Of a stretch of DNA of 64,000 nucleotides, positions 9,413 to 18,750 are shown one piece after another (positions within the stretch are counted from its first letter, which is position 1; each line of letters opens with the position of its first letter). The DNA is from Thalassospira mesophila. GTDB lineage: Bacteria > Pseudomonadota > Alphaproteobacteria > Rhodospirillales > Thalassospiraceae. Position numbers and translations under genes: made by a program. The notes below the pieces were generated by a model. The model saw nothing but the letters and a program-made list of their open reading frames with translations. It was not told the origin of the DNA and searched no databases. The DNA is taken from assembly GCF_002115755.1 (NCBI RefSeq), contig NZ_JFKA01000007.1, forward strand, positions 1-64,000, written 5' to 3'.

Positions 9413-10009
9413 TCAGGCGTTGGCTTCAGCAGCTTCTTCTTCGCCAGCAGCTTCCAATTCTTCTTCGGATGCTTCTTCTTCGGCGAGGGCTTCTTCTTCT
9501 TCCATCTCGTCGATGGTGCCAAGAACAGCCGCACCTTTACGAAGCTGCTCGGAAGCATCTTCTTCGGTACGGGCAACGTTGGCGGTCACCGTGATCAGGA
9601 CTTCCGGGTGCAGGGCAACGACAACGTCGTGCAGGCCCAGGGTCTTGATCGGGGTTTCCAGGCGAACCTGACCACGAGAAATGGTGCAGCCTGATGCGGT
9701 AACGGCAGCCGCGATATCGCGTGCGGTAACCGAGCCGTACAGGTGCCCAACGTCAGATGCCTGGCGAACCAGGGTCACTGCCAGATTGCCAAGCTTGTCA
9801 GCAACGTCCTGGGCTTCCGAACGGCGTTCCAGGTTGTCAGCTTCGAGCTGTGCTTTCTGTGCTTCGAAAACAGCAAGATTTGCCTTGTTTGCACGCAGGG
9901 CCATACCCTGGGGCAGCAGGCGGTTGCGGGCGTGGCCCGGCTTTACGGTGACAACGTCACCCATCTGGCCGAGTTTTTCTACCCGCTGGAGCAGAATAAC
10001 TTCCATCAC
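9413..10009 (-). CDS. rplI: 50S ribosomal protein L9
   Basis: L9 binds 23S rRNA near the L1 stalk. The 198-residue protein starts with [18 protein letters not shown] and contains the family signature region up to [16 protein letters not shown]. It is about 50 residues longer than the enterobacterial protein: the last about 35 residues are almost only Glu and Ala, an acidic tail found in many alphaproteobacterial L9 proteins. The start overlaps the end of the preceding DUF2232 gene by 4 bases (ATGA), so the two are translationally coupled. Confidence 0.97.
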   Translation of the reverse strand: MMEVILLQRVEKLGQMGDVVTVKPGHARNRLLPQGMALRANKANLAVFEAQKAQLEADNLERRSEAQDVADKLGNLAVTLVRQASDVGHLYGSVTARDIAAAVTASGCTISRGQVRLETPIKTLGLHDVVVALHPEVLITVTANVARTEEDASEQLRKGAAVLGTIDEMEEEEALAEEEASEEELEAAGEEEAAEANA

Positions 10010-10947
10010 CGATCCTCCTCATTGCTACGGGTCATCGGTTGGTTCCCCCGCAGCCTGATTAAATGCTCAACAATTCCAAGTCCGCAGATCGCGATGAACG
10101 ACCAGCTAGACAGAACCGTGACGATATAAAAAACCGTCAATATCATACGCTTTTGCGGCCATCGGGCTGCCTGCCCGTGTACCAGCGCCAATCCCTGAAA
10201 CAGGAACGGCACTGCCAGTACAACCGCGACGTTGCGCGCTATATAGGCCAGGTTGTCATCGCTAAACGCGATGGATGCCCCGGCTAGAGCAAACGCAAAA
10301 AGTGACCAACCGGGCAAACTCAGCGACGCCAAACTGGGCGTCGGGCGCAGGTTTTTTGCTGCGCGCACCAGAATTGCCTGTGCAATCATGACATTGACCA
10401 GCACCATCAGGTACCAGGACAATGCCGCAATCGCCGGGAAATATGTCTGGAACATCACAATGATCTGTTGAACATCCGGGGTTAGCGGAACGCCCATTTC
10501 AGAATACATTGTCGAGAGGAAGTGAGCGATCACCCCCTGAATATCCAGACCATCCGCCGCAACTGTTGCAAGGATGACAATCATCATCACTGAAACGGCC
10601 ACGGCCATGGCGGCCAAAATAACACCGGGCTGAATAAACACCGGTTTCCCGGAGTCGTCAGCCCGCGCTACAAGCGCCACGCGGGTCAACATCGTCGCTG
10701 GTCCGGCAATCACGACCAAAAAGACCGTGAACGGCAAAGGCCCCCCTAAAAGAAGAAGGGCGGCACATGCCGCCAGTGCCGCAACCAGCAGGCTTTTGGG
10801 TCCGCGCCACAATCCGATAACGAAAAGTGGCAAGTGCCCGAAATAGGAAAGCAGCAGCGCTAGCGGATTTCCGGTCAATACCAGCAGAAACAAAAGCGCA
10901 CTGCCCAGTCCTGCACCGATTGACGTTAGAGTATCACGCGAAGACAT
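10006..10947 (-). CDS. DUF2232 integral membrane protein
   Basis: A 313-residue polytopic membrane protein with about eight hydrophobic segments, belonging to the DUF2232 (YybS-like) family. No function is established; the fold is related to substrate-binding membrane subunits, so a transport or membrane-organising role is only a guess. It sits inside the ribosomal protein operon, between rpsR (50-base gap) and rplI (ATGA overlap), a place it keeps in many alphaproteobacteria. That location implies expression in step with ribosome production. Confidence 0.85.
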   Translation of the reverse strand: MSSRDTLTSIGAGLGSALLFLLVLTGNPLALLLSYFGHLPLFVIGLWRGPKSLLVAALAACAALLLLGGPLPFTVFLVVIAGPATMLTRVALVARADDSGKPVFIQPGVILAAMAVAVSVMMIVILATVAADGLDIQGVIAHFLSTMYSEMGVPLTPDVQQIIVMFQTYFPAIAALSWYLMVLVNVMIAQAILVRAAKNLRPTPSLASLSLPGWSLFAFALAGASIAFSDDNLAYIARNVAVVLAVPFLFQGLALVHGQAARWPQKRMILTVFYIVTVLSSWSFIAICGLGIVEHLIRLRGNQPMTRSNEEDR

Positions 10948-10997
10948 CAGCTACTCCGTTGGCCGAGACCGCAAAACAAAGTCTCTTGCCGACTGCC

Positions 10998-11231
10998 TCA
11001 GACCTGGTCTGAGTAGGGCAGCAGCGCCAGGAAACGAGCGCGTTTGATGGCTTTTGAAAGCTCACGCTGTTTCTTGGCCGAAACGGCCGTGATACGGCTC
11101 GGAACGATCTTGCCGCGTTCTGAAACAAAACGCTGCAACAGTTTGACATCTTTATAGTCAATCTTCGGCGCATCCGCACCCGAGAACGGGCAGGTCTTGC
11201 GGCGACGGAAAAATAGACGACGTCCAGCCAT
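10998..11231 (-). CDS. rpsR: 30S ribosomal protein S18
   Basis: S18 is a small basic protein of the 30S platform that pairs with S6. The 77-residue sequence shows the N-terminal [18 protein letters not shown] segment and the core [19 protein letters not shown], with the typical [11 protein letters not shown] motif near residue 47. The gene lies 23 bases after rpsF, the usual order. Length is standard for the family. Confidence 0.97.
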   Translation of the reverse strand: MAGRRLFFRRRKTCPFSGADAPKIDYKDVKLLQRFVSERGKIVPSRITAVSAKKQRELSKAIKRARFLALLPYSDQV

Positions 11232-11254
11232 GGTATATCCTCCTCGTTAATCGG

Positions 11255-11623
11255 TTACTGACGCGGGCCGCTGCGGCGCGGGCCACGGCTGCCACGTTCG
11301 TCGCGGTTACGCAGAATAGCTGACTGTTCTTCTTCGAACGCATCAACCTTGACGGTCATCTGACGCAGCACGTCTTCATTGAAGCGCATCTGACGTTCAT
11401 ATTCCGCAATCGCGTCCTTGTCGGCATCGATCTGGAAGAGGGTATAGTGACCCTTGCGGTTTTTCTTGACCCGATAGGTCAGGGAACGAAGGCCCCAGTA
11501 TTCGGTCTTGGCGACAGTTGCGCCGAGGCCAACGAGGGTTTCGTTCAGCTTTTCGTTCAGGGCTTCGACCTGTGCAGTCGAGAAGTCCTGACGTGCAATA
11601 TACACGCTTTCGTACTTGCTCAT
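11255..11623 (-). CDS. rpsF: 30S ribosomal protein S6
   Basis: S6 binds S18 on the 30S platform. I set the start at 11623 (122 residues, beginning MSKYESVYIARQDF) because AGGAG stands at correct spacing upstream; a start 15 bases earlier is unlikely. The C-terminus is extended by a basic, Arg/Gly-rich tail (NRDERGSRGPRRSG), which replaces the glutamate tail of the enterobacterial protein. First gene of the rpsF-rpsR-DUF2232-rplI operon, with a good promoter candidate at 11722-11749. Confidence 0.96.
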   Translation of the reverse strand: MSKYESVYIARQDFSTAQVEALNEKLNETLVGLGATVAKTEYWGLRSLTYRVKKNRKGHYTLFQIDADKDAIAEYERQMRFNEDVLRQMTVKVDAFEEEQSAILRNRDERGSRGPRRSGPRQ

Positions 11624-12019
11624 AATTCTCCTAATCACCCCTTGTGGCTTATCTCTTCCTGAGCGACCTCATATCGCGCAGGCATAGCCGGGCATTTCCG
11701 GCAAGGAGCCGTGAGCGGGCGAATATACACTTTTCGTCATCGGGTGCAACGGCAAATACCGCCATATTCGAACGATTCGAGGTGCCCGTTTTTGCAAGGC
11801 AGGTTTGCACAATTCTTCAAAGGCAAGCCACGCGGGCTTTTTTGTCACAAAAGCGTTGCACTTTTCCAGGAGCCGCTATGCAAAGCCCGATATTCCCTTG
11901 ATTTGCAAAGGGTGTGCAGGTAGTCCTTAGGGCCATCCGTCGAACCGGTCGACCACTCTTCATTGCATATTTTCCTAGCCACCCCCGATTTACAATAAAA
12001 ATAGCGGGGCAGGGATTTT
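11624..12019. other. Divergent intergenic region rpsF / chloride channel
   Basis: About 396 bases without a convincing gene. Besides the promoter at 11722-11749 it contains a short hairpin followed by T residues near 11823-11842 (aagcc / ggctt) that is too weak to call as a terminator, and a TACAAT hexamer near 11991 that could be the -10 of the channel gene, without a clear -35. No known riboswitch or leader peptide recognised. Confidence 0.5.
11722..11749 (-). promoter_or_regulatory. Sigma-70-type promoter of rpsF operon
   Basis: On the minus strand TTGCAC (-35, 11744-11749) and TATATT (-10, 11722-11727) are 16 bases apart and about 100 bases upstream of the rpsF start. Both hexamers are close to consensus. 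Confidence 0.6.
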
Positions 12020-13864
12020 GTGTTTGCGGGCGCTAGACCGGGTTATACTCAGAATGTACATGGTTTGGTGATGGTTGAATCCCAGGTTGAAGGTGCGTCT
12101 CCCCGGCGCGCGACACTGCTTACTTTATGTTTCTTTTCGCTGATTGTCGGCATCGTGACCGGCTATGGCGCGGTTGCGTTTCGCGCCCTTGTCGCGGTTA
12201 TTCATAATCTGGCGTTTTATGGCACTTTTACGCTTGATTATGACGCCAACATGCTGACCGAGCCCTCGTCATGGGGTCCGCTTATTATTCTTGTTCCCGT
12301 GCTTGGCGGGATGCTGGTTGTGTTTCTGGTCAATAATTTTGCCCCCGAGGCCAAAGGCCACGGCGTGCCGGAAGTGATGAATGCCATCTATTTTAATCAG
12401 GGTCGTATTCGGCCGCTGGTGGCAGTGATCAAGTCTGTTGCATCGGCCTTGTCGATTGGGACCGGGGCGGCTGTTGGCCGTGAAGGCCCGATCATTCAGA
12501 TCGGCTCGTCGTTGGGCTCCAGTATCGCACAGCTTCGCAATCTTCCGACCGGGCAGCGTATTACGTTGCTGGCTGCGGGCGCAGGTGCGGGTATTGCCGC
12601 AACATTCAATACCCCGCTGGGCGCTGTGTTGTTTGCCATCGAGCTTATGATGCCTGAAGTTTCCACCCGGACATTTCTGCCTGTGGTGATTGCGACGGGT
12701 GCGGCAACCTATATCGGGCGTATTTCCTTTGGCCTGGCACCGGCATTTGAAGTGCCGCTGGCAGCCATTCCCCAGGTTTCCGCGATCGATCTTGAAGCCC
12801 TGGTCATTTATGTGGTGCTGGGCATTCTAAGCGGTGTTGCCGCGTGGATGCTGATCCGCTCGATGTTGATCACAGACAAGTTTTTCAAGAAAATGCCCGG
12901 CAATGATTATACCCGCCATGCGGTTGGTATGCTGTCGGTTGGCATTCTGATGTATGTATTGTTCCTGACTGCGGGCAATTATTATGTTGATGGCGTAGGT
13001 TACGGCACCATTCAGGCCATCCTGCGCGGCGGCATGACATCGCTTCCGTTGCTGGTAATCCTGTTTTTTGCCAAAATGTATGCAACGTCGGTCAGTATTG
13101 GTTCCGGGGCATCGGGCGGGGTGTTTTCACCCTCGCTGTTTGTCGGGGCGACCATGGGCGGCGCTGTTGGCGTGATCGGCACCATGATTTTCCCGGATGC
13201 AGGGATTAACCCGGCGGAATTTGCCCTTGTGGGCATGGGCGGGGTTGTTGCGGCGGGTACCGGTGCGGCGATGACCGCGATCATCATGATTTTCGAAATG
13301 ACCCGCGACTATAATATTGTCGTGCCGCTGGTGGTGGCTGTGGCAATTGCGCTGGGCGTTCGTCGTATGCTGATCAGCGAAACCATTTACACATCGAAAC
13401 TGGTGTTGCGCGGGTTGCATATTCCCAAGGAACGTCACAGCAACATGTTCATGGTTCATCCGGCTCATGAGGTTATGGACCGGGCGCCGATTTTCCTGGA
13501 TGCGGCAATGCGCGTTTCTGAAGCCATCGAACAAATCGGACCGAAGCCCAAGGTGGCCTCGATCGTGGTGGTGGCCGGTGACCGGATTGTTGGGGTGTTG
13601 CCCGATATCGACTATTTGTTTGCTGTTTCGGGCGAGCAAGGCAATGCCACGTTAAGTGATGTTGTTGACGAGGACTTTGTTGTTGTTGTCGACAAAACCA
13701 CGCTGTTTGACGTGATCAAGCGCATGCATCGTCGGAACGCACGGGCCGCTGTTGTGGTTCAACCCTGTCGGGGGCTGCCGCGTCAGTCTGATGTGCGTGG
13801 TGTGATTACCAAGTCGCATATCGCCGATAGCGTTGTTTCAAGCATGCAAAACTATCTTGAATAG
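12020..13864 (+). CDS. ClC-type chloride channel/transporter with CBS pair
   Basis: A voltage-gated-type chloride channel family protein, 614 residues from a GTG with AGGGA at good spacing; an ATG at 12071 would give 597 residues. The membrane core shows the anion filter motifs GHGVPE, GREGP (its glutamate is the gating/proton residue of exchangers) and GSGASGGVFSPSLFVG. The last about 140 residues form a cytoplasmic CBS-domain pair, which in relatives binds adenine nucleotides and regulates gating. Whether it is a channel or a Cl-/H+ antiporter cannot be settled here. It stands alone between the ribosomal and fatty acid operons and ends at a strong terminator. Confidence 0.92.
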   Translation: MFAGARPGYTQNVHGLVMVESQVEGASPRRATLLTLCFFSLIVGIVTGYGAVAFRALVAVIHNLAFYGTFTLDYDANMLTEPSSWGPLIILVPVLGGMLVVFLVNNFAPEAKGHGVPEVMNAIYFNQGRIRPLVAVIKSVASALSIGTGAAVGREGPIIQIGSSLGSSIAQLRNLPTGQRITLLAAGAGAGIAATFNTPLGAVLFAIELMMPEVSTRTFLPVVIATGAATYIGRISFGLAPAFEVPLAAIPQVSAIDLEALVIYVVLGILSGVAAWMLIRSMLITDKFFKKMPGNDYTRHAVGMLSVGILMYVLFLTAGNYYVDGVGYGTIQAILRGGMTSLPLLVILFFAKMYATSVSIGSGASGGVFSPSLFVGATMGGAVGVIGTMIFPDAGINPAEFALVGMGGVVAAGTGAAMTAIIMIFEMTRDYNIVVPLVVAVAIALGVRRMLISETIYTSKLVLRGLHIPKERHSNMFMVHPAHEVMDRAPIFLDAAMRVSEAIEQIGPKPKVASIVVVAGDRIVGVLPDIDYLFAVSGEQGNATLSDVVDEDFVVVVDKTTLFDVIKRMHRRNARAAVVVQPCRGLPRQSDVRGVITKSHIADSVVSSMQNYLE

Positions 13865-13924
13865 TTGCAATTGCGGCCTGTGAAATGCCTTTGGTATTTA
13901 ATTGGCCGGGATTTTAAAAGTTGG

Positions 13925-13962
13925 AAGGCAGCGGACAAATCATGGTGTCCGCTGCCTTTTTT
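13925..13962 (+). terminator. Strong terminator after the chloride channel gene
   Basis: A 12-bp perfect stem (aaggcagcggac / gtccgctgcctt) with a 10-base loop is followed by T6. It isolates the chloride channel gene from the fab cluster. Confidence 0.9.
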
Positions 13963-14038
13963 CTTGCATTCGTGGCTTTCTGCACCACCTTTGACAACAA
14001 ATTGGCTTTTTTCGGTAGTGCCGCATCCCTGTCCGGCC

Positions 14039-14066
14039 TTGACAGGACGGGCGGGCGCGTTATCAA
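14039..14066 (+). promoter_or_regulatory. Candidate promoter of fabD
   Basis: A perfect -35 TTGACA (14039-14044) is 16 bases from TATCAA (14061-14066), roughly 75 bases before the fabD start. The -35 is ideal, the -10 is four of six. Confidence 0.4.
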
Positions 14067-14141
14067 GGGGGCCTTTATAAATGCCGGGGCCGGGTGCCCG
14101 GACGGCATAAACGCAAAGCAGACAAGGGTGCTATATCAATA

Positions 14142-15083
14142 ATGACACGCGCATTTGTATTTCCCGGTCAGGGATCGCAGGCCGTTGGCATGGGCAAGGA
14201 ACTGGCCGAGGCCTTTCCTTTGGCTCGTGAAGTGTTTCAGGAAGTCGATGATGCGCTTGCCCAAAAGCTGAGCACATTGATGTTTGAGGGCCCGGAAGGC
14301 GATTTGACGCTGACGGAAAATGCACAGCCCGCCCTGATGGCTGTTAGCCTGGCGGTGACCCGTGTTCTGGAAAGCCAGGGCGGCTTTACCCTGACAGATA
14401 AATGCGCGCTGGTTGCCGGTCATTCGCTGGGGGAATATTCGGCGCTGGCCGCGGCAGGCACATTCAGCATTTCCGATGCGGCACGTTTGCTTAAAATTCG
14501 CGGGCAGGCCATGCAGGCAGCCGTACCAGTGGGTGTTGGCGCCATGGCGGCCTTGTTGGGCCTGGATTACGCCGAAGCCGTTGCTGTTGCCGAACTGGCA
14601 GCCCAGGGCGATGTTTGCACCGCTGCGAACGACAATGCCAATGGGCAGGTTGTTGTGTCGGGCCACAAGGAAGCGGTTGAACGGGCAATTATAATTGCCA
14701 AGGAAAAAGGGGCCAAGCGCGCGGTGTTGTTGCCGGTTTCCGCCCCGTTCCATTGTGCCCTGATGCAACCTGCCGCCGATCGTATGGCCGAGGCCCTTGG
14801 CGACGTTACCATGCAGGCGCCGCGTGTGCCGCTGGTTGCCAATGTGACCGCGCAGAAAGTTCAGGATGCCGATGCCATCCGTGATTTGCTTGTCAAACAG
14901 GTTTGCGGCACAGTGCGCTGGCGCGAATCTGTGCTTTATATGAAGGAACAGGGCATCGATACCCTGGTTGAAATTGGCACCGGCAAAGTTTTAAGCGGCA
15001 TGGTGCGCCGAATTGACCGCGACATGACGGGAACTGCGATTAATGGTCCGGCCGATATTGAAGCCTTTCTGGCGGCACTGTGA
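14142..15083 (+). CDS. fabD: Malonyl-CoA:ACP transacylase
   Basis: FabD moves malonyl groups from CoA to acyl carrier protein, feeding chain elongation. The 313-residue protein begins MTRAFVFPGQGSQAVGMG; an upstream in-frame ATG at 14094 would add 16 basic residues not seen in the family. The nucleophile is S95 in GHSLGEYSAL, and the catalytic histidine lies in APFHCALM near residue 205. First gene of the fabD-fabG-acpP-fabF cluster. Confidence 0.96.
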   Translation: MTRAFVFPGQGSQAVGMGKELAEAFPLAREVFQEVDDALAQKLSTLMFEGPEGDLTLTENAQPALMAVSLAVTRVLESQGGFTLTDKCALVAGHSLGEYSALAAAGTFSISDAARLLKIRGQAMQAAVPVGVGAMAALLGLDYAEAVAVAELAAQGDVCTAANDNANGQVVVSGHKEAVERAIIIAKEKGAKRAVLLPVSAPFHCALMQPAADRMAEALGDVTMQAPRVPLVANVTAQKVQDADAIRDLLVKQVCGTVRWRESVLYMKEQGIDTLVEIGTGKVLSGMVRRIDRDMTGTAINGPADIEAFLAAL

Positions 15084-15131
15084 TGCGCGGTGACGCGGTA
15101 CCGGTTTAAAAAAGTGACAGGGAAGAAACAT

Positions 15132-15872
15132 ATGTTCGATCTGACAGGTAAAACAGCACTGGTGACCGGTGCTACCGGTGGTATCGGTGGCGAAATTGCC
15201 AAGGCGCTGGCCGCGGCCGGGGCCAAAGTTGCGCTTTCGGGTACCCGTGTTGAACGCCTTGAGGCGGTTGCTGCGGAAATTGGTGAAAATGCCGTTGTGG
15301 TTCCGGGTAACCTTGCCGACAGTGCCTCGGTTGACGGCTTGATCAAGCAGGCCGAAGAGGCCCTTGGCGGGCAGCTTGATATTCTGGTCAATAATGCCGG
15401 CATTACCCGCGATCAGCTGGCGATGCGGTTAAAAGACGATGACTGGCAGGCTGTTATCGATGTGAACCTGACGGCGGCCTTCAAGCTGGCCCGCAATTCG
15501 TTGCGCGGCATGATGAAGCGCCGTTTTGGCCGCATCATCAACATTGCATCGATTGTCGGGGTAACAGGGAATCCGGGCCAAACCAATTACGCCGCGGCCA
15601 AAGCAGGCATGATTGGCTGGTCAAAATCGCTGGCACAGGAAGTTGCCGTGCGCGGTATTACAGTTAATTGCGTGGCCCCTGGTTTTATCACCACGGCAAT
15701 GACCGACGAGCTTGCCGATGCCCAGAAAGAAAAGCTTCTTGGCAGTATTCCTGCCGGTCGTATGGGGGAGAGCGCGGAAATTGCAGCAGCGGTTTTATAC
15801 CTTGCCAGCACCGAGGCCGGATATGTCACAGGCCAGACCTTGCATGTAAATGGCGGAATGGCGATGATTTAA
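15132..15872 (+). CDS. fabG: 3-oxoacyl-ACP reductase
   Basis: FabG reduces beta-ketoacyl-ACP with NADPH in the elongation cycle. The 246-residue SDR starts at the ATG at 15132, preceded by AGGGAAG, and shows TGATGGIG at residues 12-19, NNAG, the catalytic YAAAK and the C-terminal motif VTGQTLHVNGGMAM that is nearly diagnostic of FabG. It lies 48 bases after fabD. Its position between fabD and acpP excludes most other SDR functions. Confidence 0.96.
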   Translation: MFDLTGKTALVTGATGGIGGEIAKALAAAGAKVALSGTRVERLEAVAAEIGENAVVVPGNLADSASVDGLIKQAEEALGGQLDILVNNAGITRDQLAMRLKDDDWQAVIDVNLTAAFKLARNSLRGMMKRRFGRIINIASIVGVTGNPGQTNYAAAKAGMIGWSKSLAQEVAVRGITVNCVAPGFITTAMTDELADAQKEKLLGSIPAGRMGESAEIAAAVLYLASTEAGYVTGQTLHVNGGMAMI

Positions 15873-15927
15873 CCCGTTGCGGGTTTCGTGCTTTTCTGTT
15901 TAAAAGGGGCCGCTATACCAAATCACC

Positions 15928-15955
15928 GGAACCGGCAATTGCGGTCGCCGGTTCC
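15928..15955. repeat. Inverted repeat between fabG and acpP
   Basis: A perfect 9-bp inverted repeat (ggaaccggc / gccggttcc, 10-base loop) lies 55 bases after the fabG stop. No T-run follows, so it is more likely a processing or operator element than a terminator. It lies in the 167-base leader of acpP. Confidence 0.5.
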
Positions 15956-16039
15956 ATGGTCCCGGTTCGCACCTTGAAAAGGGCGGGCTTCGGGATAAGC
16001 TAAACTAACTGACAAAGAACCTATTGAAGGATTTAAGCT

Positions 16040-16276
16040 ATGAGTGATGTCGCAGATCGCGTGAAGAAGATCGTTGTCGAACACCTCGGTGTTGAAGAAG
16101 ACAAGGTCACGGAAAACGCCAGCTTCATCGACGATCTGGGCGCCGACAGCCTGGACACCGTCGAGCTGGTTATGGCGTTTGAAGAAGAATTCGGCGTTGA
16201 AATTCCCGACGATGCTGCTGAAAAAATTCTGACCGTCAAAGACGCGATTGACTTCATCGAAAAGGCAAACGGCTAA
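16040..16276 (+). CDS. acpP: Acyl carrier protein
   Basis: AcpP carries growing fatty acyl chains on a phosphopantetheine arm. The 78-residue acidic protein has the modification site S37 in [13 protein letters not shown], the universally conserved DSL motif. A 167-base leader precedes it and a terminator-like hairpin follows immediately, which would let it be made in excess of the flanking enzymes, in line with the high cellular amount of ACP. Confidence 0.98.
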   Translation: MSDVADRVKKIVVEHLGVEEDKVTENASFIDDLGADSLDTVELVMAFEEEFGVEIPDDAAEKILTVKDAIDFIEKANG

Positions 16277-16292
16277 TTTTGCTGTTTGACGC

Positions 16293-16323
16293 GGGCGCCA
16301 GAGGCATCCTCGGGCGCCCTTTT
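16293..16323 (+). terminator. Terminator or attenuator between acpP and fabF
   Basis: A GC-rich stem (gggcgcc / ggcgccc, then a mismatch and gagg / cctc) is followed by TTTTC, 17 bases after the acpP stop and 40 bases before fabF. Partial read-through into fabF would be expected. Confidence 0.75.
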
Positions 16324-16362
16324 CGTCTTTGCAATTTTCATAAAATAAAGGCGTAAAGCGGG

Positions 16363-17622
16363 ATGAGACGCGTAGTTGTAACCGGTATTGGCGCAGTCAC
16401 GCCTGTCGCAAACGGTGCCCAGGCCACATGGCAAGGGTTGCTGGACGGAAAATCGGGCATCAGGGCCATCGATAATTTTGATGTGTCTGATATCCCCGCC
16501 AAAATCGGTGGTATGGTTCCGCGCGGAACGGGCGCTGGCCTGTTTAACGCCGAAGACCATGTTTCCGTCAAAGACATGAAAAAGATGGACGAGTTCATCA
16601 TCTTTGGCATTGCGGCTGCTGATCAGGCGCTGGCCGATTCTGGCTGGGTTCCGGAAACGGAAGAAGACCAGGAAGCAACCGGGGTGATGATTGGTTCGGG
16701 AATTGGCGGGTTGCCGCGTATTGCCGAATCTGCACAGCTGATTGCCGATGGCAAAATTCGCCGTGTCAGTCCTTTCTTTATTCCGTCTTGTCTGATTAAT
16801 CTGGTTTCGGGCCAGGTATCGATCAAGCATGGCCTTAAGGGCCCGAACCATGCGGTTGTGACCGCCTGTTCGACCGGCGCGCACGCCATTGGCGATGCTT
16901 CGCGCATGATCATGCTGGGCGATGCCGACGTTATGGTCGCTGGCGGTGCCGAAGCCGCAGTTTGCCGCCTGGGCATGGCCGGTTTTGCCGCTGCCCGTGC
17001 GCTTTCGACAGGCTATAACGATACCCCGACCGAGGCATCCCGCCCGTGGGATCAGGGCCGTGACGGCTTTGTCATGGGGGAAGGCGCTGGTTGTGTCGTG
17101 CTTGAAGAATACGAACACGCCAAAGCGCGCGGTGCTCGTATTTATGCCGAAGTTGTTGGCTATGGCATGTCGGGCGATGCCTATCACATCACCGCGCCAG
17201 CGGCTGATGGCAATGGCGGGTTCCGTTCCATGCGCAATGCGTTGCGCAATGCCGGTGTCACGCCCGAGCAGGTTGACTATGTCAACGCGCACGGCACCTC
17301 GACCCCGTTGGGTGACGAAATTGAACTGGGCGCGGTCAAGCGCCTGTTTGGTGACGCCATCAACGATGTGTCGATGTCCTCGACCAAATCGGCAACAGGG
17401 CACCTGTTAGGGGCTGCTGGCGCGATTGAAGCTGTGTTCTCGGTTCTGGCCATCCACGAAAGTGTGGTTCCGCCAACCCTGAACCTTCACAATCCTTCCG
17501 AGGCGTGCCGCGGGATTGATCTGGTGCCGCTCGAAGCCAAGCAGCGCAAGGTTAATTACGCATTGTCGAATTCGTTCGGCTTCGGGGGCACCAACGCATC
17601 GCTGGTGTTCAAATCAGTCTAA
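16363..17622 (+). CDS. fabF: 3-oxoacyl-ACP synthase II
   Basis: FabF condenses malonyl-ACP with acyl-ACP, the main elongating enzyme. The 419-residue thiolase-fold protein has the active cysteine at C169 (VTACSTGAHAIG) and two catalytic histidines in NAHGTSTPLGD and ATGHLLGAAG. The C-terminal glycine-rich FGFGGTNASLVF is typical. It follows acpP, the standard order, and is 20 bases before mltG. Confidence 0.97.
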   Translation: MRRVVVTGIGAVTPVANGAQATWQGLLDGKSGIRAIDNFDVSDIPAKIGGMVPRGTGAGLFNAEDHVSVKDMKKMDEFIIFGIAAADQALADSGWVPETEEDQEATGVMIGSGIGGLPRIAESAQLIADGKIRRVSPFFIPSCLINLVSGQVSIKHGLKGPNHAVVTACSTGAHAIGDASRMIMLGDADVMVAGGAEAAVCRLGMAGFAAARALSTGYNDTPTEASRPWDQGRDGFVMGEGAGCVVLEEYEHAKARGARIYAEVVGYGMSGDAYHITAPAADGNGGFRSMRNALRNAGVTPEQVDYVNAHGTSTPLGDEIELGAVKRLFGDAINDVSMSSTKSATGHLLGAAGAIEAVFSVLAIHESVVPPTLNLHNPSEACRGIDLVPLEAKQRKVNYALSNSFGFGGTNASLVFKSV

Positions 17623-17642
17623 CAAGTTAGCGGGGGAACGCA

Positions 17643-18626
17643 TTGCGGCGTTTTCTGCTCTTACTTGGTACATTATGCATCACCGCAGCGTTCGTCATTG
17701 GCGGCGCGGCGGTGTATGTATATGTTGCCTACACATCACCCAGCCGTCTTGCTCAGGGAATTGACCTCGTCATTCCACAAGGTACCGGTGTGCGCCAGAT
17801 TGGCGTTTTGCTGGCACGGCAAAAAATTGTTTCCGACCCCCTGATATTTCTGGCCGGTGTGCGTGCATCCCGGCTGGATCATTCGCTGCAAGCCGGGGAA
17901 TATCATTTTCCTGCCCGTGTCAGTCCGCGTCAGGCTGCCGAAATTCTGGCGTCTGGTGAAACGGTGAAGCGGTTTGTAACCATCCCCGAGGGTTTGCGCA
18001 GCGTCGAGATTGTTGCAAGGTTGGGCCGGGTTGATGGCCTGATGGGCGACATCGCCCATATCCCCGATGACGGTACGTTGTTGCCTGAAACCTATCAGTT
18101 TTCCTATGGCGATACCAAGCAGGGCATTCTGGACCGGATGGAGAAGGCCCAAACCGAACTGGTTAACAAGCTGTGGCCCAAGCGCGCAGGTGATTTGCCG
18201 TTTGATACCCGGCTACAGGCGATTACGCTGGCCTCGATTGTCGAGCGTGAAACCGGCATTGCTGCCGAACGCGCCCGGGTTGCCGGTGTGTTTGTTAACC
18301 GGTTACGGCAAAATATGCGGTTGCAATCCGACCCGACGGTTGCCTATGCCGTCAGCCCTGATTTGCCGCTTGACCGGTCGCTAAGCCGGGCGGACCTTAA
18401 ATTTGACAGCCCGTACAACACCTATGTTGTCACGGGGCTTCCGCCAAGCCCAATTACCAATCCCGGGCGCGAGGCCATCCACGCGGTGTTGCACCCGGCA
18501 CTGACCGATGAGTTGTATTTTGTTGCAGACGGCACCGGCGGGCATGCCTTTGCCCGTACGCTTGACGAACATAACCGCAATGTATCGCGCTGGCGCAAAT
18601 TGCGGGCGGACAGCAATAATAATTAA
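17643..18626 (+). CDS. mltG: Endolytic murein transglycosylase MltG
   Basis: MltG cleaves nascent glycan strands at the inner membrane and is proposed to end their polymerisation. The 327-residue protein starts with a TTG at 17643, preceded by GGGGGA. A single N-terminal membrane helix (residues 3-28) is followed by a LysM-like region and the YceG catalytic domain with LASIVERETG, whose glutamate is the catalytic residue, and SDPTVAYA. The fabF-mltG pairing is common in proteobacteria (with pabC between them in enterics). Followed by a terminator. Confidence 0.95.
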   Translation: MRRFLLLLGTLCITAAFVIGGAAVYVYVAYTSPSRLAQGIDLVIPQGTGVRQIGVLLARQKIVSDPLIFLAGVRASRLDHSLQAGEYHFPARVSPRQAAEILASGETVKRFVTIPEGLRSVEIVARLGRVDGLMGDIAHIPDDGTLLPETYQFSYGDTKQGILDRMEKAQTELVNKLWPKRAGDLPFDTRLQAITLASIVERETGIAAERARVAGVFVNRLRQNMRLQSDPTVAYAVSPDLPLDRSLSRADLKFDSPYNTYVVTGLPPSPITNPGREAIHAVLHPALTDELYFVADGTGGHAFARTLDEHNRNVSRWRKLRADSNNN

Positions 18627-18688
18627 GCATTCGGGGCTGTGTCGTGATCGTCGCGGTTCGCGACGCCCAACCGGCCCGGCGAGAACGT

Positions 18689-18715
18689 AAAAGGCCCGTC
18701 ATGTGGGCTTTTTTG
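18689..18715 (+). terminator. Terminator after mltG
   Basis: Stem aaaggccc / gggctttt (one G-U pair) with a 7-base loop, followed by a T-rich stretch. It lies about 60 bases after mltG and faces the convergent SDR gene. Confidence 0.75.
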
Positions 18716-18750
18716 TCTTTTTCGCACCGGGGAAAACGGGTTTTTGCCGG

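Noticed and set aside
16273-17403. 376-residue open frame antisense to fabF
   Set aside because: It mirrors fabF codon usage, has no domain or ribosome binding site, and fabF is certain.
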